25,662 nt of DNA from the IMG/VR virus record IMGVR_UViG_3300032304_002833, positions 1 to 25,662 of that record. The stretch is one strand, 5' to 3'. This stretch comes from a virus. A program made the translations under genes and the position numbers. Below, in pieces: positions 14,973 to 22,507 of the stretch (positions are counted from its first letter, which is position 1; each line of letters begins with the position of its first letter). The notes below the pieces were generated by a model, which searched no databases, had not been told where the DNA came from, and was given only the letters and a program-made list of their open reading frames with translations.

Positions 14973-15170
14973 ATGAAATCAATCGCAACTTTAATCGCCG
15001 CAATGTTTGCCGCTTCTGTGGCCGTTGCCCAGGCACCTGCTGCACCGGCTAAGAAAGAAGAAGCCAAACCTGCTGCTGCTCCTGCTAAGAAAGAGGAAAA
15101 GAAAGAAGCAAAGAAAGAAGAGAAGAAACCTGAAGCAAAAAAGGACGAGAAAAAGGACGCCAAGAAGTAA
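14973..15170 (+). CDS. small secreted Lys/Ala/Glu-rich protein
   Basis: A 65-residue protein with a clear Sec signal peptide: MKSIATLIAAMFAASVAVA, with predicted cleavage AVA-QA after residue 19. The mature 46 residues are almost only Lys, Glu, Ala, Pro and Asp and should be disordered. Such short periplasmic proteins are common in Betaproteobacteria, so it may be a host-derived gene; that is a family impression, not a search result. The ATG has AGGAGA at ideal distance; longer upstream starts would run through the gp23 terminator. It is a single-gene unit with its own promoter-like element and terminators on both sides. Possible roles are envelope binding, superinfection control or stabilising the periplasm at lysis; none can be proven here. 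Confidence 0.75.
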   Translation: MKSIATLIAAMFAASVAVAQAPAAPAKKEEAKPAAAPAKKEEKKEAKKEEKKPEAKKDEKKDAKK

Positions 15171-15198
15171 TCCTGGCGCACCGGATTTTTATCCGACA

Positions 15199-15226
15199 GA
15201 ACCGCCCTTGAGGCGGTTTTGTTTTG
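15199..15226 (+). terminator. rho-independent terminator after the Lys/Ala-rich gene
   Basis: AACCGCC and GGCGGTT form a 7-bp stem with a 5-base loop, followed by TTTGTTTT. It isolates the small secreted protein gene from the tail genes. Confidence 0.85.
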
Positions 15227-15234
15227 ATTAAATA
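15227..15234 (+). promoter_or_regulatory. late-promoter-like element ATTAAATA abutting a start codon
   Basis: It lies directly after the terminator and ends four bases before the ATG at 15239, with no ribosome-binding site in between. A transcript from it would be leaderless; otherwise the gene depends on readthrough. Confidence 0.35.
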
Positions 15235-15238
15235 CATC

Positions 15239-15844
15239 ATGCCCACATTCATCACTCCTTACTCTGGTACTGCAGAACTTACGGCCAGCAACGGACTCAC
15301 AGTCTCTGAACAAGGGCTATGGAGATTCAGCCAGCCAGGATACAACGACGGTGCCACTTTTGGACTGAGTCTTACCCATCCCAGTCCGCTGACAGGCGGC
15401 ACGCTGAGCCTTGCTGGGCAAGGATGGACCATCGCTGTCATAGGTAACACACTGACATCATACACTGATCCTGACACATCAATCACTTATCCTGCCAGCC
15501 AGTGCCGTATCACTGTGACAGGTCAGTGGGTGGTCGTGAGACAGCAAAACTCTAACAGCTTCAATGGACAAGGTATCACCTATGGTGGTCAGACTACCAC
15601 TGATCAAGGCGGCCGCAGCCAAGGACCTTATCTGCTGACCTACCAATCGGCCTTGGCCACATATGTGATCCAAGGATCGGCAGTCACGGGCGGAGCGCAA
15701 GACACATTCACCAATCACGAATTTACCGTGACCTGTACCGAGACTGCGACATCTGATAACTCAAACCGAGAGTTCCAGAGCAACACCATCATCCGACCCT
15801 CTTGGAATTATACCTACGCCAAGTCCTGGCAAACAGCACCTTGA
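15239..15844 (+). CDS. hypothetical protein, probably virion-associated
   Basis: A 201-residue protein rich in Thr, Ser, Gly and Gln, with little charge and many predicted short strands (for example GQWVVVRQQN, ATYVIQGSAV), like small tail or head-decoration proteins. I do not recognise a family. It contains no signal peptide or membrane segment. The ATG at 15239 is chosen because the TTG at 15224 lies in the T-run of the upstream terminator. No Shine-Dalgarno sequence is visible. Its place after the capsid block and before other virion genes, and the perfect TATAAATA that overlaps its stop, suggest late expression as a structural protein. Confidence 0.65.
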   Translation: MPTFITPYSGTAELTASNGLTVSEQGLWRFSQPGYNDGATFGLSLTHPSPLTGGTLSLAGQGWTIAVIGNTLTSYTDPDTSITYPASQCRITVTGQWVVVRQQNSNSFNGQGITYGGQTTTDQGGRSQGPYLLTYQSALATYVIQGSAVTGGAQDTFTNHEFTVTCTETATSDNSNREFQSNTIIRPSWNYTYAKSWQTAP

Positions 15845-15852
15845 TATAAATA
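15845..15852 (+). promoter_or_regulatory. perfect late promoter element TATAAATA
   Basis: All eight bases match the T4 late promoter. It starts right at the end of the preceding stop codon and lies about 90 bases before the ATG at 15943. The long leader contains two hairpins, AACGCA/TGCGTT at 15859-15874 and a CCGC/GCGG stem near 15894-15904. Confidence 0.7.
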
Positions 15853-15942
15853 CTTGTCAACGCAATCCTGCGTTTTATGCGGCGATTAAACCCACCGCGT
15901 AGCGGCTAGAACCCGCATCGGACTTCTTTAAGGAGAAAACAA

Positions 15943-16638
15943 ATGGGACGTCCTCTCAAGATTAAAAAAACAACAACCGTAGACATTGGTTTCAACAACC
16001 TTGGCAGCTTAGAAGTACCAGTGTATCCTGATACGCTGAATACTGCCCAGTTCCTGGGCGTAGTCGGTGGTGCCAACGCTATCGGTGGTGGATCAGTGGC
16101 AACCAGCGCCTATCCTGTGATCCGGGTGCAGGTATACCTGCCCACAGGTGGGCCTGGTAACGACGAAGCCGCGGGTTTCATCATTACGCAGAAGGGTAGC
16201 AAACAGTATCTCGTGGCCGACCAGACCGTGGTGGCTGATGAAGACCTAGTGGTTGGCCGTTCATATATCATTAACTCAGTGGGCACTACCAACTGGACAG
16301 CATGTGGCGCTAGTAAAGCCAATCCTGCTGCTGGAGACATCTTCCAGGCCGGTGCTGTGGGTTCTGGTACTGGTACCGCTTTTGAAGTTGGTGTTTGCAC
16401 CTTAGCCAACGAGGCTACAAATTCGTTGACTGCGGGCAACATGAACATTGCTATATTCAACGGTGACAGCACGGACATCCTGGTTCAAAGATTGACCAAC
16501 AAGTATGCGCTGACTTTTGCTAACCCTCCAGTGAAATTCCTCTTGAACTTCTTCACAGACGAAGGCACAGAGATCATTTCTGGTACACAAGGCAACGATA
16601 CTTACAACTTGGCCATTGTCGAGAACTATACTTCGTAA
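15943..16638 (+). CDS. virion structural protein with an inserted GTTxW-type module
   Basis: A 231-residue protein beginning MGRPLKIKK, a start shared by virion proteins of several T4-like aquatic phages. Residues about 99-152 (from DEDLVVGRSYIINSVG through GSGTGTAFEVG) look like a small beta module that recurs inside many unrelated phage tail proteins; here it splits an otherwise continuous beta-rich protein. The outer parts, with IRVQVYLPTGGP and VKFLLNFFTDEGTEI, look like structural strands. AAGGAG precedes the ATG, and a perfect late promoter lies upstream. A strong terminator follows. The exact place in the virion is unknown, and no enzyme motif is present. Confidence 0.72.
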   Translation: MGRPLKIKKTTTVDIGFNNLGSLEVPVYPDTLNTAQFLGVVGGANAIGGGSVATSAYPVIRVQVYLPTGGPGNDEAAGFIITQKGSKQYLVADQTVVADEDLVVGRSYIINSVGTTNWTACGASKANPAAGDIFQAGAVGSGTGTAFEVGVCTLANEATNSLTAGNMNIAIFNGDSTDILVQRLTNKYALTFANPPVKFLLNFFTDEGTEIISGTQGNDTYNLAIVENYTS

Positions 16639-16660
16639 TATCAATTTGCTGGCAACCCCG

Positions 16661-16692
16661 ATCCTCCCTGCTACATACAGGGAGGATTTTTT
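16661..16692 (+). terminator. terminator whose stem contains the next gene's ribosome-binding site
   Basis: ATCCTCCCTG pairs with CAGGGAGGAT (10 bp, 7-base loop) and is followed by a T-run ending directly at the ATG 16693. The GGAGG that should recruit ribosomes lies in the 3' arm at 16681-16685, so stem formation would hide it as well as end transcription. Confidence 0.85.
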
Positions 16693-17277
16693 ATGGCCGC
16701 ATTTGTGTTGGGGAATGGTTTAAGCCGAGCAGGCATCGATGTCAACGAACTGGCAAAGGCTGGAGGGGTCTACGGGTGCAACGCCTTGTACCGGACCCAC
16801 AGTCCCACTGCCTTGGTGGCCACAGATCGACCTATCGCCGAAGAGATACAGAATTCTGGATACGCAAAATCTAACAAATTTTATACCCGCAGGCCCTTGC
16901 CTGGATCAGGAGCTCAACCTGTGCCCAAGGCCTATTTTGGCTACAGTTCCGGTCCCATCGCCATAGCCTTGGCGGCTATAGATGGGCAACAGCCAATATA
17001 TTTGCTGGGATTTGATCTTGGCCCAGGGTTGGATGGTCGTTTCAACAATCTCTATGCCGACACCCAGCACTACAAGCGCCTGGGCAGCCAGCCCACATTT
17101 ACTGGAAACTGGATCAAACAAGCCACCCGTGTGATGCGTGATTTTCCAAATCAGCGATTCATCCGTGTGTATGGAGATACCACCCATGAAATAGGGGAAT
17201 TCGGCCGGCTACACAACTACGAACGCATGGCTTTAAAGCAGTTCCAAGACACGCTAAATAAGCCAAAGGAATCGTAA
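16693..17277 (+). CDS. Rossmann-like protein, possibly glycosyltransferase-related
   Basis: A 194-residue protein with an N-terminal VLGNGLSRAGID motif, then VYGCNALYR and ALVATDR, and later a strand-helix-strand reading LAAIDGQQPIYLLGFDLG. This order resembles DUF115/Maf- and GT42 sialyltransferase-type Rossmann proteins, in which GNG contacts a sugar nucleotide. The protein is shorter than most such enzymes (about 250-300 residues or more), so activity is not certain. It is distantly related to the product of the gene at 24118, which lacks the GNG motif. A terminator stem covers its ribosome-binding site. The next gene starts right after its TAA stop. It may modify fibre or host surface sugars, but that is inference. 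Confidence 0.6.
   Translation: MAAFVLGNGLSRAGIDVNELAKAGGVYGCNALYRTHSPTALVATDRPIAEEIQNSGYAKSNKFYTRRPLPGSGAQPVPKAYFGYSSGPIAIALAAIDGQQPIYLLGFDLGPGLDGRFNNLYADTQHYKRLGSQPTFTGNWIKQATRVMRDFPNQRFIRVYGDTTHEIGEFGRLHNYERMALKQFQDTLNKPKES
17253..17260 (+). promoter_or_regulatory. late-promoter-like element GCTAAATA inside a gene end
   Basis: It lies in the last codons of the Rossmann-like gene, 17 bases before the ATG 17278, with AAAGGA between. The same octamer precedes the gene at 22508. Confidence 0.4.
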
Positions 17278-17964
17278 ATGGCTACATCTCAGAAGACCTT
17301 CAGCGGTGATTACCAGATAAATCTCGGTCCGTATAACAGCGCGACACAGGGCAACATCGGTGTAGGCCGAGGATATCTCATAGTCAATGGTAACTTGCTG
17401 GTACAAGGTACATCCATAGCCAGCAACACCACGATATTAGAAACCACAGCACCATTCATCTTAGCCGGTGAAAACAATCTTGGTCCGGGCAATCCCTTGG
17501 GATATGGAAATCTTGGCCTGATCGTGCAGACCGGCGGTGGCAATGTGTTGCCTACCTATGCAGCCATACAGTTCAATGGCAATGCCAACGCATGGCAGGT
17601 AAGTTCTAACACCGCATCGGGCAACAGCGGTGCCACAGGAACCTATGCCAATATCTTGCTTGAAGGTGCCAATGTTGTAGCTACGCCAGCAGGAAGCAAC
17701 ACCCAGATACAGTTTAATAATGCCAGCGCCCTAGGAGCCTCAGCAGCTTTTACTTTTAACACAGTGGGTAACGCACTGGGTCTCAATGGACGCATCACTC
17801 TTGCCCATCTTGCCTCGACTCCGGCCAATGTGGCCAGCAGCACCGTGGTCTATGCCAACACAGCAGGGTCGGGCGGAACCGGACTGTACTTCGTGGACAG
17901 CAACAACACCCAGGACGAGTTGGTCAGCAAAAGCAAGGCCATAGTTTTTGGTATCATATTTTAA
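17278..17964 (+). CDS. tail-fibre/adhesin-like protein
   Basis: A 228-residue Gly/Asn/Thr/Ala-rich protein with many short strands, typical of T4-like fibre or adhesin genes. The early segment LIVNGNLLVQGTSIASNTTI with a following LAGENNLGPG matches the N-terminal layout of the larger protein at 19986 (LTVQGNLDVQGTTTTIDTYN, then LLLAKDQSG), so the two share an ancestor. The middle SGNSGATGTYANILLEGANV and IQFNNASALGASAAF resemble repeat units of other fibres here. It starts immediately after the preceding stop with AAAGGA upstream. There is no signal peptide and no enzyme motif. Its job is probably assembly of a host-contact fibre. Confidence 0.68.
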   Translation: MATSQKTFSGDYQINLGPYNSATQGNIGVGRGYLIVNGNLLVQGTSIASNTTILETTAPFILAGENNLGPGNPLGYGNLGLIVQTGGGNVLPTYAAIQFNGNANAWQVSSNTASGNSGATGTYANILLEGANVVATPAGSNTQIQFNNASALGASAAFTFNTVGNALGLNGRITLAHLASTPANVASSTVVYANTAGSGGTGLYFVDSNNTQDELVSKSKAIVFGIIF

Positions 17965-17973
17965 GGATCTCAA

Positions 17974-18282
17974 ATGTCAATAAGGACTAGCGCAATCACT
18001 TCCAGCACAGCAAACATCTATGCCAGTGCGTCAAGCACGGCCATTACTTGGTTGTCTTTGACCAATTATGACAGCGGCAACGTGCTGGCCAATGTATTTG
18101 TGGTGCCATCGGGTGGTTCGGCCAACACGCAAAATATCATCCTAGCAAACATCTTGATCACCGGAGGTGATACCTACCAACTTTACCAGGCTGGAGAGAA
18201 ACTGTTGCTTGATACTGGCGACACAGTGCGAGCTAACTGCAGTGCTAATTTAGCAGCAGTGGTCAGCTACACCACTATCTAA
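17974..18282 (+). CDS. small virion protein of unknown function
   Basis: A 102-residue protein with a Ser/Thr/Ala/Asn-rich, strand-forming sequence (ITWLSLTNYDSGNVLANVFV, then TYQLYQAGEKLLLDTGDTVR). Short proteins with this layout, a beta-sandwich of roughly 100 residues, are common among phage tail genes and often decorate fibres or tubes; I cannot name the family. AAGGA lies in front of the ATG, nine bases after the previous stop, and the next gene starts eight bases past its end. It therefore belongs to the fibre operon. No motif suggests enzyme activity. Confidence 0.65.
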   Translation: MSIRTSAITSSTANIYASASSTAITWLSLTNYDSGNVLANVFVVPSGGSANTQNIILANILITGGDTYQLYQAGEKLLLDTGDTVRANCSANLAAVVSYTTI

Positions 18283-18290
18283 GGTGGTGC

Positions 18291-19898
18291 ATGGGAAACT
18301 TTGTAAAGAATCGCCGCATACCCAGTGGCAGCACTGGTGCTGTGCTACCTGGTGGCGATTCGGCAGTACGCCCTGAGTTTCCTGAATCGGGATTAATACG
18401 ATACAACAGTGACACCACAGCCATCGAGTACTTTGATGGCACGCAGTTTGTCACCCTGGCAGGTGGTGCTACCTATAGCAATGCCAACGTGGCGGCCTAT
18501 CTTCCAATCTACAGCGGCAACATAGGCAACGCAGGCAGTTACGCAGGCAATTTTTTCGCAGATGTGTTCCAGGGCAATCTGGCTAATGTCACTGATCTAC
18601 GCATTGGCAGCGCCACAGCCAATGGCATACTGTTTGCCAATGCCGCCAGTTATGCCATCACTGACACTGATCTCACCTGGGATGGTACGGTACTGACTGT
18701 CACAGGTAATCTTTCTGCGGGCAACATCCTATCCAACAACTATCTCTATGCCAATGGATCTCCCATCGATTTCCAGCAACCTGCAGGTTCCACAGGGCAG
18801 ATCCAATACAACGACAACGGTAATTTTGGCGCCAGCTCAAACTTCACATTTGATTCGGCCAATGTGATCTTATCTGTAGGCACAGCCGGCAACGGCAATG
18901 TCACCACTGGTACTGTCACTGCTGGTGCTGGTAATATCACCACCCTGACCGTGAACAATATATCTTCATTGTCCAACGCCTATGTGTACTTCCAGGACGG
19001 CGTTACAGCCACCGGCAACATTGAAACCCAGGCCAACGCTGTGATTGGAAACACCCAGATCTTGGGTGCGGGCAACATCATATTAAACACGGTCAACATC
19101 AATGGACTGGCAACCCCGGTGGTCTCTTCAGATGCAGCGACCAAAGGCTATGTTGACGGAGAGATTTCCAACACCCAGGCCCTGCTGGGCAACATAGAAA
19201 TAGCCAACACCACCATCACCACAGATGGTACTTTCGCCAACATCACCATAACTCCTACCATCGCAGCCAGCGGCATGCTGGTGATCAATGCCGTGACCGG
19301 ACTGGTCCTGCCCACTGGAAATACTGCCCAGCGGCCGGGCAATGCCACGGCTGGAACCATTAGATTCAACTCTGCCACAGAAATCACCGAAGTCTACACA
19401 GGGACAGATTGGATCTCAGTGGGCAACACTTTTGGCTCTATCACCACCCAGGTCATAGATGGCAACAGCGTGGCCAATGTGTTTACTTTAGATCAAAACG
19501 CCACGGCCAACAGCATCATCGTGGTCAACAACGGCGTAGTACAACAGCCTGGAGTAGCATATGCTGTCACGGGCAACACGATCACTTTTGCTGAACCACC
19601 GGCTGTGGCAGATACAGTGACAGTGCGCTTTATTTCTCCGGTGATCACCATCAATGAGATAACCAACGACAGTGGTGCAAATGCCATCTCCGTGGACGAG
19701 TCTGGGGTGGGCAATCTATCCACCACGCAGAGCGTGCAATTGCCCAGTTACACAGTGGCACAGACCACGGGATTGGGCAATGCTGCCGCCGGACAGATAA
19801 TCTATGTCACTAACGGCGACAGCGGCAATGCTTGCTTGGCGGTATACAGCGGCGGTGCTTGGAAACGGGTAGCGTTGGGCGCCACGATCAGCACCTAA
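18291..19898 (+). CDS. modular tail-fibre protein with repeated domains
   Basis: A 535-residue fibre-like protein built of modules. Residues 10-59 (VRPEFPESGLIRYNSD...) form an RP-type block; a second copy at about 329-378 (AQRPGNATAGTIRFNSATEI) is followed by a strand-rich block with ANVFTLDQNATANSIIVVNN. The pair recurs in the protein at 19986. A VTGNLSAGN repeat lies at about 137-145 and DAATKGYVD, a motif of fibre coiled-coil joints, at about 281-289. The rest is Gly/Asn/Thr-rich and probably beta-helical. The start has GGTG upstream and lies eight bases past the preceding gene. Trimerisation and host contact are likely; the receptor is unknown. Confidence 0.75.
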   Translation: MGNFVKNRRIPSGSTGAVLPGGDSAVRPEFPESGLIRYNSDTTAIEYFDGTQFVTLAGGATYSNANVAAYLPIYSGNIGNAGSYAGNFFADVFQGNLANVTDLRIGSATANGILFANAASYAITDTDLTWDGTVLTVTGNLSAGNILSNNYLYANGSPIDFQQPAGSTGQIQYNDNGNFGASSNFTFDSANVILSVGTAGNGNVTTGTVTAGAGNITTLTVNNISSLSNAYVYFQDGVTATGNIETQANAVIGNTQILGAGNIILNTVNINGLATPVVSSDAATKGYVDGEISNTQALLGNIEIANTTITTDGTFANITITPTIAASGMLVINAVTGLVLPTGNTAQRPGNATAGTIRFNSATEITEVYTGTDWISVGNTFGSITTQVIDGNSVANVFTLDQNATANSIIVVNNGVVQQPGVAYAVTGNTITFAEPPAVADTVTVRFISPVITINEITNDSGANAISVDESGVGNLSTTQSVQLPSYTVAQTTGLGNAAAGQIIYVTNGDSGNACLAVYSGGAWKRVALGATIST

Positions 19899-19927
19899 AA
19901 ATACACTGATTTTCTCCTAACACAATC

Positions 19928-19954
19928 CCGATCTTTTGCTCAGATCGGTAAATA
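19928..19954 (+). promoter_or_regulatory. hairpin fused to late-promoter-like element GGTAAATA
   Basis: CCGATC and GATCGG form a 6-bp stem with a 9-base loop, and the 3' arm runs directly into GGTAAATA (19947-19954). There is no T-run after the stem. The ATG it serves is at 19986. Confidence 0.45.
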
Positions 19955-19985
19955 ACTTTGATAGCCCTTATGGCCGGAGAAAACC

Positions 19986-22433
19986 ATGGCATTGACACGA
20001 ATTCTAAACAATCAGGTAACTGATTCCTCAGCAGGTAATACCTATCTAGGTATCAACGCTGGTTCAAAAGTACAGGATTATTCTGTAACCGCAGGCAAAC
20101 TGGCCAACAATCTTACCTATGCCAGTAACTTGACTGTGCAAGGTAACCTTGATGTGCAAGGTACCACTACCACTATCGACACCTACAACGTGGTCATTGA
20201 AGATCCGTTGCTCCTACTTGCTAAAGATCAATCTGGTTCTCCCACATTTGACATAGGTTACATCGGAGAGCGTGGCACATCTGAAAATATTGCTTTTGCT
20301 TGGATCGAAAGCGCTGACGAATTTGCAACGATATTCACCAATACCGCAGTAAGTAACACCACGGTCAACGTGGTCAGCTATGCCAACTTCCATACATTCG
20401 ACGCCAACGTCACTGGTAATTTGACTGTGATAGGAACGACAAATATTGCTAATATTTCAGTGGGCAACATATCTGCCACTGGTATAATCACAGCCACAGG
20501 TAACATCACAGGCGGCAATCTAGTCACTGGTGGCCAGGTCAATGCCACTGGTAATGTCAATGGTGCTATCGTCAATACTGCACAGGTAGCCAGCACCGGT
20601 GGTATCACCATCACCAGCGGTGGCTCATCAGATATCTCTCTGAGCGCAGCGGGCAATATCAATGCTGGAACCAACTATATCAACAACGTCATCAATCCTG
20701 TGCAGAACCAAGATGCGGCGACCAAACTCTACGTTGACAACCTGGTTACAACTGCTATTGCATACCATGAAGCTGTGTCTGTAGCCACCATAGCTAATTT
20801 GGCTGTCACGACCGGCGGTACCATCACTTATGCACAGCCCAACGGAGCAGGCAACGGTGTAGGTGCTACCATCACCACCACTGGTGCGTTCAATCTCATT
20901 GACACGGGCAACGTCCAAACCATCGGTACCAGGATCTTGGTCAAGGACGAAGGCAATGCTGCACTCAATGGTATATACGTATGGTCCAATGCCACGGTCA
21001 TTACCAGATCCAGCGACGCTGACACCTACGGCCCGGCCAATGCCAACACATTCTCGATCAACGACTACTTCTTTGTATCATCGGGCAATGTCAACAAAGG
21101 TTCGGCCTACATCGTTGACGCACCATCTGGTACGATCACGTTTGGTACCAGCAACATCCAGTTTGCACAGTTTAGCCAGAGCCAGATTTACTCTGCCAAT
21201 ACCTCCGCAGGTATAAACCTTGTAGGCACGGTATTTTCAGCCAAGGTGGACGACAATACCACGGCCTTTGACGGCGGTGGCAACATCATCGTCAAGGCCG
21301 GTGCCAACTTGACCACACCCAACATTGGTGCTGCTACTGGTACCAGTTTGAATGTAACAGGAAACATATCAGGAGGCAATCTCAACAGCAATGGTGTGCT
21401 GACAGTGACCAGTACAGGTACTCTGGGCAATCTTCAAGTTTCTGGCACAGGTAATATCGTAGGCAAGACTATCATTGGCAACGCTTTGATAAACAGCGCC
21501 AATACTGCCAACGCTGCCTTGGCAGTGGGTGCTACTACATCAGTGTTGATTGCGGTTGGTAACACATCTCAGCGTCCAAGCACTGGCGTCACTGGTATGC
21601 TCCGCTTTAATACATCATTGGATTCGCTAGAGTATTACGATAACGATTCATGGACATCGGCCGGTACAACTTTTACTATAGTCACGGCAGACAGTTTTGT
21701 TGGCAACGGCGTAGCAAATACCTTCACGCTGAGCACGAATTCTACTACAGCAGCTACTATCGTGTCAATCAACGGTATCGTGCAGATCCCAACCACGGCC
21801 TACTCAGTGTCAGGCAATGCACTGACATTTACAGAAGCACCCGAAGTCAGCGATGTGATAGATGCAAGAATCCTGGTTACTACACAAACAGTGACCAATA
21901 TCACTAATGCATCAGGCAATGCTGTCATTGAAGCACTGGATTCCTCAAATACCATACAGATCACAGGCAACTTCTTGCCTATTGCCAATGCCACGGCCAA
22001 TCTTGGTAGTTCTTCTAACCAGTTCAACACTGTATTTGCCAAAGCCACATCGGCACAGTACGCTGACTTGGCAGAGATGTACGAAGCCGATCAGATCATC
22101 GAGCCCGGTACCGTGGTCTGTTTTGGCGGAGCCAAAGAAGTCACTACCTGCAGTACAGATGCATGCCGCAGGATAGCAGGTGTGGTTTCTACCAATCCCA
22201 GTTATATCATGAACGCTGGACTGTCCGGAGATCATGTGGTGGCAGTGGCCTTGACGGGTCGCGTGCCGACTCGTGTCACAGGAACCATACGCAAAGGCGA
22301 CATGCTAGTGGCCACAGGAGACGGCCGTGCCCGCGCTGAAACCAACCCAGTGACAGGTTCTATCATCGGCAAGGCTCTGGCAGATTTTGAAGGAGCCGAC
22401 GGAGTGATCGAAGTGGTTGTGGGTCGTCTGTAA
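19986..22433 (+). CDS. large modular tail-fibre protein
   Basis: The longest fibre candidate, 815 residues. The N-terminal LTVQGNLDVQGTTTTIDTYN resembles the protein at 17278. Glycine-rich TGNITGGNL repeats lie at about 171-192 and 456-470, DAATKLYVD at 243-251, and a module with TRILVKDEGNAALNGIYVW near 313-331 is shared with the gene at 22508. The RP block and ANTFTL block around 520-630 duplicate those of the gene at 18291. From about 692 the C-terminal domain (YADLAEMYEAD, VVCFGG, GRVPTRVTG, IGKALADFEG, ending VVVGRL) is the same as most of the protein at 23558. GGAGA precedes the ATG and a perfect palindromic terminator follows. It is probably a trimeric receptor-binding fibre. Confidence 0.78.
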   Translation: MALTRILNNQVTDSSAGNTYLGINAGSKVQDYSVTAGKLANNLTYASNLTVQGNLDVQGTTTTIDTYNVVIEDPLLLLAKDQSGSPTFDIGYIGERGTSENIAFAWIESADEFATIFTNTAVSNTTVNVVSYANFHTFDANVTGNLTVIGTTNIANISVGNISATGIITATGNITGGNLVTGGQVNATGNVNGAIVNTAQVASTGGITITSGGSSDISLSAAGNINAGTNYINNVINPVQNQDAATKLYVDNLVTTAIAYHEAVSVATIANLAVTTGGTITYAQPNGAGNGVGATITTTGAFNLIDTGNVQTIGTRILVKDEGNAALNGIYVWSNATVITRSSDADTYGPANANTFSINDYFFVSSGNVNKGSAYIVDAPSGTITFGTSNIQFAQFSQSQIYSANTSAGINLVGTVFSAKVDDNTTAFDGGGNIIVKAGANLTTPNIGAATGTSLNVTGNISGGNLNSNGVLTVTSTGTLGNLQVSGTGNIVGKTIIGNALINSANTANAALAVGATTSVLIAVGNTSQRPSTGVTGMLRFNTSLDSLEYYDNDSWTSAGTTFTIVTADSFVGNGVANTFTLSTNSTTAATIVSINGIVQIPTTAYSVSGNALTFTEAPEVSDVIDARILVTTQTVTNITNASGNAVIEALDSSNTIQITGNFLPIANATANLGSSSNQFNTVFAKATSAQYADLAEMYEADQIIEPGTVVCFGGAKEVTTCSTDACRRIAGVVSTNPSYIMNAGLSGDHVVAVALTGRVPTRVTGTIRKGDMLVATGDGRARAETNPVTGSIIGKALADFEGADGVIEVVVGRL

Positions 22434-22450
22434 GCGATCAAGCACAAGGA

Positions 22451-22477
22451 TAGGGCACCATGGTGCCCTATTTTTTT
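22451..22477 (+). terminator. palindromic rho-independent terminator
   Basis: TAGGGCAC and GTGCCCTA pair around a CATG loop within a perfect 20-base palindrome, then seven T residues. As a DNA palindrome it reads the same on both strands, but only the rightward side has the T-run. Confidence 0.9.
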
Positions 22478-22478
22478 G

Positions 22479-22486
22479 GCTAAATA
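22479..22486 (+). promoter_or_regulatory. late-promoter-like element GCTAAATA
   Basis: It begins two bases after the T-run of the terminator and restarts transcription for the gene at 22508; AAGG is at 22497-22500. Confidence 0.55.
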
Positions 22487-22507
22487 TTGAACAAATAAGG
22501 TAATCAC

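Noticed and set aside
14744-15313. 189-residue leftward frame with Phe/Ser-rich repeats
   Set aside because: It crosses two rightward terminators and mirrors the Lys-rich small secreted protein; the repeated Phe runs are reverse complements of AAGAAA codons.
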